From NCBI RefSeq assembly GCF_900155595.1, contig NZ_FTPB01000004.1, positions 124,001-188,000 on the forward strand: a stretch of DNA of 64,000 nt, in the 5' to 3' direction. This document shows positions 36,672 to 45,979 of the stretch, piece after piece. Position 1 is the first letter of the stretch, and each line of letters starts with the position of its first letter. Source of the DNA: Actinomyces mediterranea. GTDB lineage: Bacteria; Actinomycetota; Actinomycetes; Actinomycetales; Actinomycetaceae. The notes beneath the pieces are model-generated. The model was given only the letters and a program-made list of their open reading frames with translations. It did no database searches and was not told the origin of the DNA. Made by a program: the position numbers and the translations under genes.

Positions 36672-37601
36672 ATGGGCGGGCAGCAGAGGATCTACAAGCA
36701 ACGGATCGCCTCGACGCGCACGCTGGCCAAGGTCTTCCGCGCGATGGAGATGATTGCAGCGTCCCGTATCGGCCAGGCCAGACGAGCCGCCAATGAGCTC
36801 GGCCCCTACGAGAAGGCACTCACCCAGGCCGTCGCAGCGGTTGCGGTACACACCGACCTTGACCATCCGCTGACTCGGGAGCGCTTCGACACCCACCGAG
36901 TCGCCGTGCTCGTCATCGCCTCCGACCGCGGCATGGCCGGAGCCTATGCGGCGACGATCCTGCGCGAGTCGGAACGGCTTATTGAGCGTCTCAAGGCGGA
37001 GGGCAAGGAATCTGTCGTCTACACCTTCGGGCGTCGGGCGAGATCGTACTTCGCGTTCCGCGGTGTACAGATCGAACAGTCCTGGGAAGGTGAATCGGAT
37101 AGCCCCACGGTGGAGACGACTCGCCTCATCGCGACCGAATTGCTCGAGCGCTTCATGGACCGCGGCAGGGTCACGGGCGTGTCCGAGGTCCACCTTGTCT
37201 ACACGCGCTTCGTCACCGTCATGAGCCAGGTGCCCGAGGTTCGCCAGATGCTGCCCCTCACTGTCGTTGACGCCCCCGAGGGGGATGTCGAGCGCTCCGG
37301 TGAGCGCGGTTTCGCTGATGACCCGGATGCGGCGTTCCCCGAATACCAGTTCATTCCGTCGCCCGAGGCTGTCCTCGATGCGTTGCTCCCGCTGTACGTG
37401 GAGTCGCGCATCCACAACGTCCTCCTGCAGTCGGCGGCTTCCGAACTGGCATCGCGCCAGCGCGCGATGCACACGGCGACCGACAATGCGGAAGACCTCA
37501 TCACCAAGTACACGCGCCTGGCCAATTCGGCCCGCCAGGCGGAGATTACCCAGGAGATCACTGAGATCGTGGGCGGGGCCGACGCTTTGGTCGCGGGGTG
37601 A
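36672..37601 (+). CDS. atpG: ATP synthase F1 subunit gamma
   Basis: The rotor subunit is a 309-residue protein. The N-terminal helix GGQQRIYKQRIASTRTLAKV and the C-terminal helix with ASRQRAMHTATDNAEDLI form the coiled coil within the head. SDRGMAGAYA marks the Rossmann-like centre. Three bases separate it from atpA, and it is followed directly by atpD. Confidence 0.96.
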   Translation: MGGQQRIYKQRIASTRTLAKVFRAMEMIAASRIGQARRAANELGPYEKALTQAVAAVAVHTDLDHPLTRERFDTHRVAVLVIASDRGMAGAYAATILRESERLIERLKAEGKESVVYTFGRRARSYFAFRGVQIEQSWEGESDSPTVETTRLIATELLERFMDRGRVTGVSEVHLVYTRFVTVMSQVPEVRQMLPLTVVDAPEGDVERSGERGFADDPDAAFPEYQFIPSPEAVLDALLPLYVESRIHNVLLQSAASELASRQRAMHTATDNAEDLITKYTRLANSARQAEITQEITEIVGGADALVAG

Positions 37602-39073
<1,472 letters not shown>

Positions 39074-39074
<1 letters not shown>

Positions 39075-39337
39075 TGAGCGGCAGCGTCCTCCAGATTGAG
39101 ATCGTGTCCCGCGAGGGCAGACTCTGGCACGGAACGGCGTCAGCGGTGCAGATCCCCGTCGTTGACGGCCAACTGGGCATCCTCCCCGGACGCCAGCCGC
39201 TTTTGGCGATGCTCAAGGCGGGAATCGTTACCGTAGCGACGCCATCGGGAGTCGAGAGCTTCACAATCGAAGGCGGATTCGCATCAATGGACTCGAATTT
39301 TGTGACCGTCGTCGCCGATCACGGTACTGTTTCCTGA
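39074..39337 (+). CDS. atpC: ATP synthase F1 subunit epsilon, short form without the C-terminal helical domain
   Basis: The 87-residue protein contains only the N-terminal beta-sandwich (LQIEIVSREGRLWHGTA, VDGQLGILPGRQPLL, IEGGFASMDSNFVTVVAD). The two-helix C-terminal domain that inhibits ATP hydrolysis in most bacteria (full length about 130-140 residues) is absent. The frame ends cleanly and a strong terminator follows, so this looks like a genuine short form and not a recent truncation. Confidence 0.93.
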
Positions 39338-39343
39338 TAGAGG

Positions 39344-39374
39344 AGCCCCCGTCCGGAGCATCCGGGCGGGGGCT
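39344..39374 (+). terminator. Terminator of the atp operon
   Basis: Arms 39344-39357 and 39361-39374 form a 14-bp stem with one G-U pair and a GCA loop, 6 bases after the atpC stop. Confidence 0.85.
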
Positions 39375-39403
39375 GCGCTATTACGAGCGTTCGGAGGTCG
39401 ATC

Positions 39404-39814
39404 ATGAGTCCACTATGGGCTGGTGCGCTGTGGGTTCTGGGGATGGTGCTCGTCGTCGCCCTGGTGATCCTGGCATATATCAATGTCCGTGCGCGCCGAC
39501 TCGACGGCCAGCTCGGGGCGTTCCGCTGTTGGTCCCGTCCCGATAGACAATCCGGGTGGACCTCCGGCATAGGCCTGTTCGGCGTCGAGACGCTCAGTTG
39601 GTTCCCACTCGTCGGTCTGTCTCATAGGCCCGTGTACACCCTCGCCCGTCGCGGTCTCGAGATCTCCTCTCCGATTGATCACTCCTCGGACGGCTCACTG
39701 GTCGAAGTCCGACTCAAGAGGGAGGACAAGCGCTATGAGATGGCGGTGACCCGCCACACCTACAACGCCCTCGTCTCGTGGGTGGAGTCGGGGCCTCCGG
39801 CGATGCACCGCTAG
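39404..39814 (+). CDS. DUF2550 family membrane protein
   Basis: The 136-residue protein has one N-terminal membrane helix (about residues 6-27), then a soluble domain with FRCWSRPDRQSGWTSGIGLFG and WFPLVGLSHRPVYTLARRGLEI, typical of the actinobacterial DUF2550 family found between atpC and nucS. Its function is unknown to me. GAGG-like purines lie just before the ATG. Cotranscription with nucS is likely (19-base gap). Confidence 0.88.
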   Translation: MSPLWAGALWVLGMVLVVALVILAYINVRARRLDGQLGAFRCWSRPDRQSGWTSGIGLFGVETLSWFPLVGLSHRPVYTLARRGLEISSPIDHSSDGSLVEVRLKREDKRYEMAVTRHTYNALVSWVESGPPAMHR

Positions 39815-39833
39815 ATCCTGCTAGGCTGCGCCC

Positions 39834-40532
39834 GTGAGAGTCATCATCGCCACGTGCACCGTCGACTATTCCGGTCGCCTCTCCGCCCACCTCGATCCCG
39901 CAAAGCGGGTCATTATGCTCAAGGGGGACGGATCCGTCCTCATCCACTCCGATGGGGGCTCCTACAAGCCGCTCAACTGGATGAATGCGCCGTGCACCGT
40001 CACCTCCGAAGTCATCGACGAGGGCGAGGAGGCCGACGGCGTTACCGAAGTGTGGACCGTTCAGGCGGATAAGAGCGATGACAGGCTCGTTATCCGCCTT
40101 CACGACATCGTCTCCGATGTCGTCGAGGACCTTGGAGTGGACCCCGGCCTAGTCAAGGACGGCGTCGAGACGCATCTTCAAGAACTCCTCGCCGAGCAGG
40201 TCCCCCAGATCTTCGGCGAAGGTTGGAAGCTGGTGCGCCGCGAGTACCCCACTCCGATCGGCCCAGTCGATCTCATGGTGCGCAACCCCGAGGGGGGCAG
40301 CGTCGCGATCGAAGTTAAGCGCAGAGGAGGCATTGACGGCGTCGAGCAACTCACCCGGTACGTGTCGCTGCTGTCGCGCGATCCCCTCCTGGGTGAAGTA
40401 TCGGGAGTATTCGCGGCTCAGGAAATCTCCAAGCAGGCGCGTACTCTCGCCGAGGACCGCGGGATTTCGTGTCTCGTCCTCGATTACGATGCGATGCGCG
40501 GTTTCGATGACCCTGAATCGAGGCTGTTCTGA
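39834..40532 (+). CDS. nucS: Mismatch-specific endonuclease NucS (EndoMS)
   Basis: NucS is the non-canonical mismatch-repair nuclease of actinobacteria and archaea, which lack MutS/MutL. The 232-residue protein has the N-terminal DNA-binding domain ([21 protein letters not shown]) and the RecB-like nuclease core: [11 protein letters not shown] with catalytic Asp, then [20 protein letters not shown] with the E-x-K. The GTG start lies 19 bases after the DUF2550 gene. Confidence 0.95.
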   Translation: MRVIIATCTVDYSGRLSAHLDPAKRVIMLKGDGSVLIHSDGGSYKPLNWMNAPCTVTSEVIDEGEEADGVTEVWTVQADKSDDRLVIRLHDIVSDVVEDLGVDPGLVKDGVETHLQELLAEQVPQIFGEGWKLVRREYPTPIGPVDLMVRNPEGGSVAIEVKRRGGIDGVEQLTRYVSLLSRDPLLGEVSGVFAAQEISKQARTLAEDRGISCLVLDYDAMRGFDDPESRLF

Positions 40533-40585
40533 GGCCGCTGCTCAACGAGATGATGGGGAGTCTGAGATGACGGAGGCTCGTCATT

Positions 40586-40857
40586 GACGAGGCAGGGCGC
40601 TGCGCCCTCGAACTCATCGTCGTGCGCGGCCCCCTTACCAGAGCCGACCTCATCGATGCGTGAGAGGAGCGGGGGCTCATGAGGAGCGGGTCCGCGTCTC
40701 CGACGAGCAGCGCGATGAGCGACTCCTTCGCCGCTTCACGGTGGAAGCACCATCTGGTGATGATGCTCCACTTCAACGGCATCCTCGCCCAAGGGCCGCG
40801 CGGCGGCTGGGCCGAGCGCGAGGTGGCCCGAATACTCGCACGATTGAGCGAGTAGGA
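40586..40857 (+). pseudogene. Possible remnant of a winged-helix protein gene
   Basis: One frame through the 379-base nucS-nagA gap reads CALELIVVRGPLTRADLIDA, a TGA, then EERGL and, further on, HHLVMMLHFNGILAQGPRGG ending in WAEREVARILARLSE and a stop. The pattern recalls winged-helix domains of the AlkZ type (LTRAxLxxALEERG ... HLLxxxxLxGLxxxGP), but the match is from memory and the gene is interrupted and incomplete. No other gene fits here. Confidence 0.4.
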
Positions 40858-40882
40858 GGGGACTTTTCCCGGCCGCACCAAT

Positions 40883-40893
40883 TTGTCTGACAA
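40883..40893. promoter_or_regulatory. Palindromic operator candidate before nagA
   Basis: TTGTC-T-GACAA is a perfect odd palindrome ending 18 bases before the nagA start. It loosely resembles GntR/HutC-family (DasR/NagR) sites that control amino-sugar genes, which would suit nagA. Confidence 0.4.
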
Positions 40894-40911
40894 CAGTGGC
40901 ACAATGAGGTT

Positions 40912-42123
40912 ATGAGTACTTTTGCGCGTCGCGGACGTCTTGTCCTGGAATCCTCCATCATTGAAGACGGCGTTGTCGTCATCGACTCCGATCGCATCAC
41001 CCACGTGATTGATGTCGAAGCCCCCGCCACCGACGACGAACGCTCGATCGTCGAGTCCACCGAGCCCACGGGGGTGACGATTCTGCCCGGCCTCGTCGAT
41101 GTTCACTGCCACGGCGGAGGCGGAGAGTCCTTCCCCAACGCCCGCACCCCCGAGCAGGCGTTCGTCGCCGTCATGGAACACCGTCGCCACGGCACGACCT
41201 CCCTCGTCGCCTCGCTCGTCACAGCCGACGCGGACACGCTCAAGGCGCGAGCCGCCACCCTCACCGAACTCGCCAAGCGGGGCGAGATCATCGGCACACA
41301 CTTCGAGGGCCCCTTCGTGTCGCATGAGCGCTGCGGTGCTCAGGACCCCGAGTTCATCATCGACCCCGACCCGGAGCTCACCGCCGAACTTATCGATATC
41401 TGCGACTCCACCGCCGTGTCCATGACTATCGCACCCGAACGGCCGAAGGCCTGGGGCGAGGGCTCCGTCGCCGAGGTCCTCATCAGGGGAGGGGCGCTCC
41501 CATCCTGGGGCCACACTGACGCGGGCGCAGAGCCCGCCAGGGCGGCCCTCGAGTTCTCGCGCGCCATGTTCGACCGGGTCGACGGGCCGCGCAGTCCGCA
41601 TGCAACGATCACCCACCTCTTCAACGGCATGAGGCCGCTGCACCACCGCGATACTGGCCCGATTGCCGAATTCCTCTCTGATGCCGCCCGTGGCGGAGTC
41701 ATCGCCGAAATGATCTGCGACGGCATTCACCTCGCACCCTCGCTGGTCCGCGACGTCTACGAGATGCTCGGGCGTGACGCCTGTGTCTTCGTCACCGACG
41801 CGATGGCGGCAGCGGGCATGGCCGATGGTGACTACCAGCTCGGCCCGCAGGCCGTCTCCGTGCGCGACGGGATTGCGCGGCTCACCGGCCAGGACACGAT
41901 CGCCGGGGGTACTGCGCACCTGCTCGACTGCGTGCGCGTCGCCGTGACCCGCGGCGGTATCCCCCTCGTCGACGCGGTCTTCATGGCCTCGGCTCAGGGG
42001 GCGCGCATCATCGGTGATCCTTCAATCGGCAGACTCGCCGTGGACGGGAGGGCCGACCTCGTCGAGGTCGATGACGAGCTGCGGCCGCTGGGCGTATGGC
42101 GCAAGGGCGAAGCGGTGCGCTGA
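40912..42123 (+). CDS. nagA: N-acetylglucosamine-6-phosphate deacetylase
   Basis: This amidohydrolase removes acetate from GlcNAc-6-P. The 403-residue protein has the metal motif GLVDVHCHGGGGESF near residue 62, HFEGPFVS with the metal Glu, GHTDAGA, THLFNGMRPLHHR, and VTDAMAAAGMADGDY with the catalytic Asp. The gene stands alone; nagB and a transporter are not in the window. The next small gene overlaps its stop. Confidence 0.93.
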   Translation: MSTFARRGRLVLESSIIEDGVVVIDSDRITHVIDVEAPATDDERSIVESTEPTGVTILPGLVDVHCHGGGGESFPNARTPEQAFVAVMEHRRHGTTSLVASLVTADADTLKARAATLTELAKRGEIIGTHFEGPFVSHERCGAQDPEFIIDPDPELTAELIDICDSTAVSMTIAPERPKAWGEGSVAEVLIRGGALPSWGHTDAGAEPARAALEFSRAMFDRVDGPRSPHATITHLFNGMRPLHHRDTGPIAEFLSDAARGGVIAEMICDGIHLAPSLVRDVYEMLGRDACVFVTDAMAAAGMADGDYQLGPQAVSVRDGIARLTGQDTIAGGTAHLLDCVRVAVTRGGIPLVDAVFMASAQGARIIGDPSIGRLAVDGRADLVEVDDELRPLGVWRKGEAVR

Positions 42124-42419
42124 TGGGAAGACGCAGCTCGAAGCGCCCCTGGTCGGGGCCTCACCGCGAGCTCGACATGAGTGCCCTCGCATCCATGCCG
42201 CGCTCCGAGCGCGGTCCCGACGGTTCGACGTACCAGGTGCGGCGTTTGAGATCGGCTGAGAAGGAATACACCTGCCCGGGGTGTCTGCGCCCCATCCCGA
42301 CGGGCAGCCCGCATGTTGTCGCCTGGCCCGACGAGAGTGCATTCGGAATGCCTCAGGGGGTGGAGGCGCGGCGGCATTGGCACTCGGAATGCTGGAGGCG
42401 AGGACTGCGCCCCTCCTGA
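42123..42419 (+). CDS. Small conserved actinobacterial zinc-finger-like protein
   Basis: The 98-residue basic protein has a CPGCLRPI knuckle near residue 58 and the HWHSECWRRG segment near residue 88, giving a likely Cys/His zinc site, plus the conserved PHVVAWP. Similar small proteins in Streptomyces and relatives carry the uninformative label ATP/GTP-binding protein; no P-loop is present here. The ATG overlaps the nagA stop (TGATG), so translation is probably coupled. Confidence 0.78.
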   Translation: MGRRSSKRPWSGPHRELDMSALASMPRSERGPDGSTYQVRRLRSAEKEYTCPGCLRPIPTGSPHVVAWPDESAFGMPQGVEARRHWHSECWRRGLRPS

Positions 42420-42553
42420 GGCTCCGAAGACGCTGCCGAAGCGCCCGGAGTGGATGCGATTTGTCACGAGCCCACAAATTAACGCGCTCATGAGGCTGTT
42501 TCCCCGTATCGTTAAACGGATAGTGACATCGCGCCGTCAAGGAGAGAACTCGC

Positions 42554-44023
42554 GTGGAACGCCTCAAGCAGTATTCTGCCGCCGCGGTCGCTGCGGTATT
42601 GGCACTGATCTTCCTGGTCGTCGCCGTGCTGGCATTCACGGTGTTCAAGCCCGCTCAGGAGCTGTCATCTTCCGTGAATCCGGACCAGTCGCTCGTCATG
42701 ACCCGTGATGGGGTTCTGCCGCTCGTCAGCTCTGAAGTGACGGTGAATGCGACCTCCGCATCGGGCGCGAAGGTGACGCTTGCAGTGGGAACGCCCGGCG
42801 ACGTCATCGGATGGATCGGCGCGGACCCTTACACCGAGATCGTTGGATTGACGTCCGACCGCAGCGTCCTCAAGGTGGAAGAGCACGCGGGCACAGTGCG
42901 AGTGGACGCCCAATCGGGTGCCCAATCGGGTGCTCAATCGGGCGAGCAGGACTCGGCTCCCGTATCCGATCCCGAGGCGGCCCGAATCGTCTCCGAGGTC
43001 ACCGCCTCCGATATGTGGCTCGACTCCGCTGAGGGAACCGGTTCGGCCTCCCTGTCCCTAAGGGGCATCTCTTCGGGCCGCTCCTTGATCGTCGCCTCCG
43101 CAGCAGGATCGGGAGACTTGACACTGACGCTGACCTGGCCGATGCAGCGCACGAATACTCTCGCGATTGTCACGGTGCTCCTCGCTGTCGTCTCCGCCCT
43201 GCTCGCAGTGGTTCTATTCCTGTCACGGCGTCAGATTCTGCGCCACCGCGCCGAGCGCGCCCGCAAGATCGCCGAGCGCAAGGGCGCCGACGCCACCGAC
43301 ACCCAGACGATCGACACGATGAAGATCGCTGAACTCGTCGAGGCGCAGCGAGACGAGGAGTCGAGCAACGACTCCGCCGACGAAGAGGCGGTCGAGCCGG
43401 AGGACGAGACTCCCGAACGCGTCCGCACGGAAGACGTCTCATCCGACTTCCCGGTTGATGAGGCATCCGACGGCAACGACTCCGCATCCGACGATGAGCC
43501 CGTCGACGCGTGCGAGGATGACGCGCCGGCTGATGAAGACTCACAAGACACCGACCGCGAGGACTCTCGCGCCGACGAAGAAGACCATCAGGATGTCCCT
43601 GCAGACGATGCTGATGGTTCGGGAACCGATGATGGTGCAGAAGGCGACGAAGAGGCGATACCCCAGGTGAGCGGCCGCCACGGAGAATACATGGGGACCG
43701 AGGACGAAGACCCGCCCCAGAAGGTTCCCACTGATACGGGCATCATCGACCTAGGCGCGGTCCGCCCCGGAGCATCCCTCCCGAGTCGACGGGCGCTCCG
43801 CGAAGCGCGCGAGCGCGGAGAGCAGACACTCATCGTCGACGGTCGCGAATTCGACACCGGTCTCATCCCCGTGGTGTCGGTGGACGCTTCGCCCGCCGAG
43901 GCTCAACAGGCGCCAGACGGAAAAGAAGAGGATACTCACGAGCAGACCGAGCAGCCGGAGAGCCGCGCGCAGACGAGCGCATGGACGTCAATCATGTCTG
44001 GCTGGTTGAAGAAGCGCGACTGA
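42554..44023 (+). CDS. Two-span membrane protein with a long acidic C-terminal tail
   Basis: The 489-residue protein has a membrane helix near residues 8-31, an extracytoplasmic Ser/Thr/Val-rich domain (to about 195), and a second helix (TNTLAIVTVLLAVVSALLAV, about 197-222). A cytoplasmic basic stretch is followed by about 130 residues dominated by Asp and Glu. Near the end, PSRRALREARERGEQ looks helical. I recognise no family. The GTG has AAGGAGAG upstream. It is followed closely by a lipoprotein and a thioredoxin-TPR gene, perhaps one envelope operon. Confidence 0.78.
   Translation: MERLKQYSAAAVAAVLALIFLVVAVLAFTVFKPAQELSSSVNPDQSLVMTRDGVLPLVSSEVTVNATSASGAKVTLAVGTPGDVIGWIGADPYTEIVGLTSDRSVLKVEEHAGTVRVDAQSGAQSGAQSGEQDSAPVSDPEAARIVSEVTASDMWLDSAEGTGSASLSLRGISSGRSLIVASAAGSGDLTLTLTWPMQRTNTLAIVTVLLAVVSALLAVVLFLSRRQILRHRAERARKIAERKGADATDTQTIDTMKIAELVEAQRDEESSNDSADEEAVEPEDETPERVRTEDVSSDFPVDEASDGNDSASDDEPVDACEDDAPADEDSQDTDREDSRADEEDHQDVPADDADGSGTDDGAEGDEEAIPQVSGRHGEYMGTEDEDPPQKVPTDTGIIDLGAVRPGASLPSRRALREARERGEQTLIVDGREFDTGLIPVVSVDASPAEAQQAPDGKEEDTHEQTEQPESRAQTSAWTSIMSGWLKKRD
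42908..42943 (+). repeat. Three tandem 12-bp units in the acidic membrane protein gene
   Basis: GCCCAATCGGGT, GCCCAATCGGGT and GCTCAATCGGGC are consecutive and encode AQSG three times in the extracytoplasmic domain. Copy number could vary by slippage without shifting the frame. Confidence 0.85.
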
Positions 44024-44034
44024 AAGGACGAGTT

Positions 44035-45042
44035 GTGAAACGACACCTCGGAATCGCCGCCCTCGCCCTCGTACCCCTCGTGGGCCTGTCCGCCTGCTCC
44101 AATGGCGAACTCGTCGCGACGGATGCCCTCGGAGCACAATCGGCTCAAGACCCCAACCTCGACTCCCAACGGATCGAGGAGGTCCTCCAATCCACGCAAG
44201 CGGCCCTCGATGAGGCGGACGCTGCCTTTGACTCGTCGATCCTCAACGGCCGCGTCACCCAGGGAGCCGCGCGCGTGCGCGCCGCCCAGTACGCGTATGC
44301 GAAGGCGTCGGGGGAGACTCTCGCCCCCCTGGATCTGACCGCCGAGCACATCGCAGTGACGAATTCGCAGTCGTGGCCGCGTGCCATCCTCAACATCCGA
44401 CAGTCCAGCGGCTCGGGCCTTCCGGTCGTCCAGGTGTTCGTCCAAGACGATGCGCGCTCCTCCTACTCCCTGACCAATTGGTGCCGCATGCTTGGCGGCA
44501 CCTCCGTCACCATCCCCTCCATCGACGAGGGCTCGGCCTATGTGTCGGATGATTCCACGGGCTTCGTCATGACGCCGAAAGAAGCTCTGCAGGAGTACGT
44601 CGACATGCTCAACGCGAGCCTCGCCTCGAATGAGCGCTTCGCCACGGACGAGTTCACGACGAACTACCTCGATACCGTGTCGACGCTGTCGACGAACCTG
44701 GAAGCAGCCGGTTCCATTACTGCTGAGGCCGCCGTCAGCGAGTATCCAATCTCAGGTGTCGTCGTTCAGGACGGCTCGGCCCTCGTCGCTGCGAACTTCA
44801 CGTACACCCTCACTTATTCAAGGACGGTCGCGGGTTCCACGATGAGGCTCGGCGGCCAGACCGCTACCCTCAACGAGGGGAGGGAGGACACCGTGAAAGG
44901 GACCGCCGTCGCCACCTACGTGGCGACCGTCCTCATCTCGATCCCCTCGATGACCCAGGGCGGAGTCGCCCGAATCGTCGGAGCCGATCGCAATATCGAA
45001 TCCATTACCCTCGACGACTCGACGAATCCCGACAGAAACTGA
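44035..45042 (+). CDS. Predicted lipoprotein, unknown
   Basis: The 335-residue protein starts with KRH, a hydrophobic stretch, and the lipobox LVGLSAC (Cys near residue 20), predicting a lipid-anchored secreted protein. The rest is Ala/Ser/Thr-rich with no recognised domain; two regions look like extracytoplasmic alpha/beta domains. The GTG is preceded by GAAAGGAC, 11 bases after the acidic membrane protein stop. Shared operon position suggests the two act together at the envelope. I cannot assign a function. Confidence 0.78.
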   Translation: MKRHLGIAALALVPLVGLSACSNGELVATDALGAQSAQDPNLDSQRIEEVLQSTQAALDEADAAFDSSILNGRVTQGAARVRAAQYAYAKASGETLAPLDLTAEHIAVTNSQSWPRAILNIRQSSGSGLPVVQVFVQDDARSSYSLTNWCRMLGGTSVTIPSIDEGSAYVSDDSTGFVMTPKEALQEYVDMLNASLASNERFATDEFTTNYLDTVSTLSTNLEAAGSITAEAAVSEYPISGVVVQDGSALVAANFTYTLTYSRTVAGSTMRLGGQTATLNEGREDTVKGTAVATYVATVLISIPSMTQGGVARIVGADRNIESITLDDSTNPDRN

Positions 45043-45079
45043 ATGGTGCGCGATGCGCGCACAGGAAGAAGGAGACGCA

Positions 45080-45964
45080 GTGACCACTGGCGAACCGCAG
45101 ATGATGGCCGCCGACTCCCGAGGAGCAGTCGATCTGACCGCGCACGGGGCCGATGCCCCCTCGATGAAATCCGAAGAACCGGCGCCCACGGGGCTCAACC
45201 TGCCGCTCGTCGTCGTAGGGACGGAGGAGAACTTCCACTCCGTCATGACGACATCGCAATCCCTGCCCGTCGTCATCGTCATGTGGTCGGGACGCTCACT
45301 CGAGTCCAAACCCCTCGTCGGCGCCGTCGAGGAACTGGCCCGCGATTACGGGGGAGCATTCCAGGTCGTCACCATTGACGTCGATGCGGCCCCGCAGATC
45401 GTCCAGGCCTTCCAAATTCAAGGAGTTCCCGCAGTCGTCGCCCTCATCGGCGGGCGTCCGCTGCCGCTGTTCCAGGGGAGCGCCGCAAAAGACCAGATCA
45501 AGCAGATTATCGATCAGGTGCTGGAGGCTGCCCGATCAATGGGCGTCACAGGGCGCATCGCAGTGACGGCCGAACAGACTCAAGCGCCGACGCCGCCCGA
45601 ACATGAGGCCCCGCTCGCCTGCGAGGCCGACGGCGATATCGAGGGCGCAATCACCGCATGGACGAAGGTCATCGACCTCAATCCCCGCGATGAGGCTGCG
45701 AAGTCCCACCTAGCCCGCCTGCGCCTCGCCGCCCGAGCCAGCGCCGACGACCAGTCTGACCCCGCAGCAGTCGCAGACGCGCTCTTCGAGCGCGGACAGC
45801 ACACGCAGGCTTTTACGATCCTCCTCGACATCATCCGGGACGCGACAACGCCCGAAGAGCGCGATAGCGCGCGTCTGCGCCTCCTCGACCTGTTCCGTGT
45901 CGCAGGCAATACCCCTGACGTCATGAAAGCGCGTATGGTCCTGTCGACGCTCGTCCTCGTCTGA
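45080..45964 (+). CDS. Thioredoxin-fold and TPR protein (YbbN/CnoX-like)
   Basis: The 294-residue protein has a thioredoxin fold at about residues 45-155 (LPVVIVMWSGRSLESKPL, QVVTIDVDAAPQIVQAFQI, GVPAVVALIGGRPL). The CxxC active site is replaced by WSGRS, so it cannot do dithiol chemistry. The C-terminal half is TPR-like (GDIEGAITAWTKVIDLNPRD). This is the architecture of YbbN/CnoX chaperone-holdases. The GTG at 45080 has AAGGAG upstream. It is convergent with maltokinase, only 15 bases away. Confidence 0.88.
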   Translation: MTTGEPQMMAADSRGAVDLTAHGADAPSMKSEEPAPTGLNLPLVVVGTEENFHSVMTTSQSLPVVIVMWSGRSLESKPLVGAVEELARDYGGAFQVVTIDVDAAPQIVQAFQIQGVPAVVALIGGRPLPLFQGSAAKDQIKQIIDQVLEAARSMGVTGRIAVTAEQTQAPTPPEHEAPLACEADGDIEGAITAWTKVIDLNPRDEAAKSHLARLRLAARASADDQSDPAAVADALFERGQHTQAFTILLDIIRDATTPEERDSARLRLLDLFRVAGNTPDVMKARMVLSTLVLV

Positions 45965-45979
45965 GAACCTCCCCGGGTC

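Noticed and set aside
40858-40870. GGGGACTTTTCCC near nagA as another DosR-like box
   Set aside because: It lacks the GTCC half-site and the ATAGGAC lead; it resembles the boxes only in the GGAC-TTT part.
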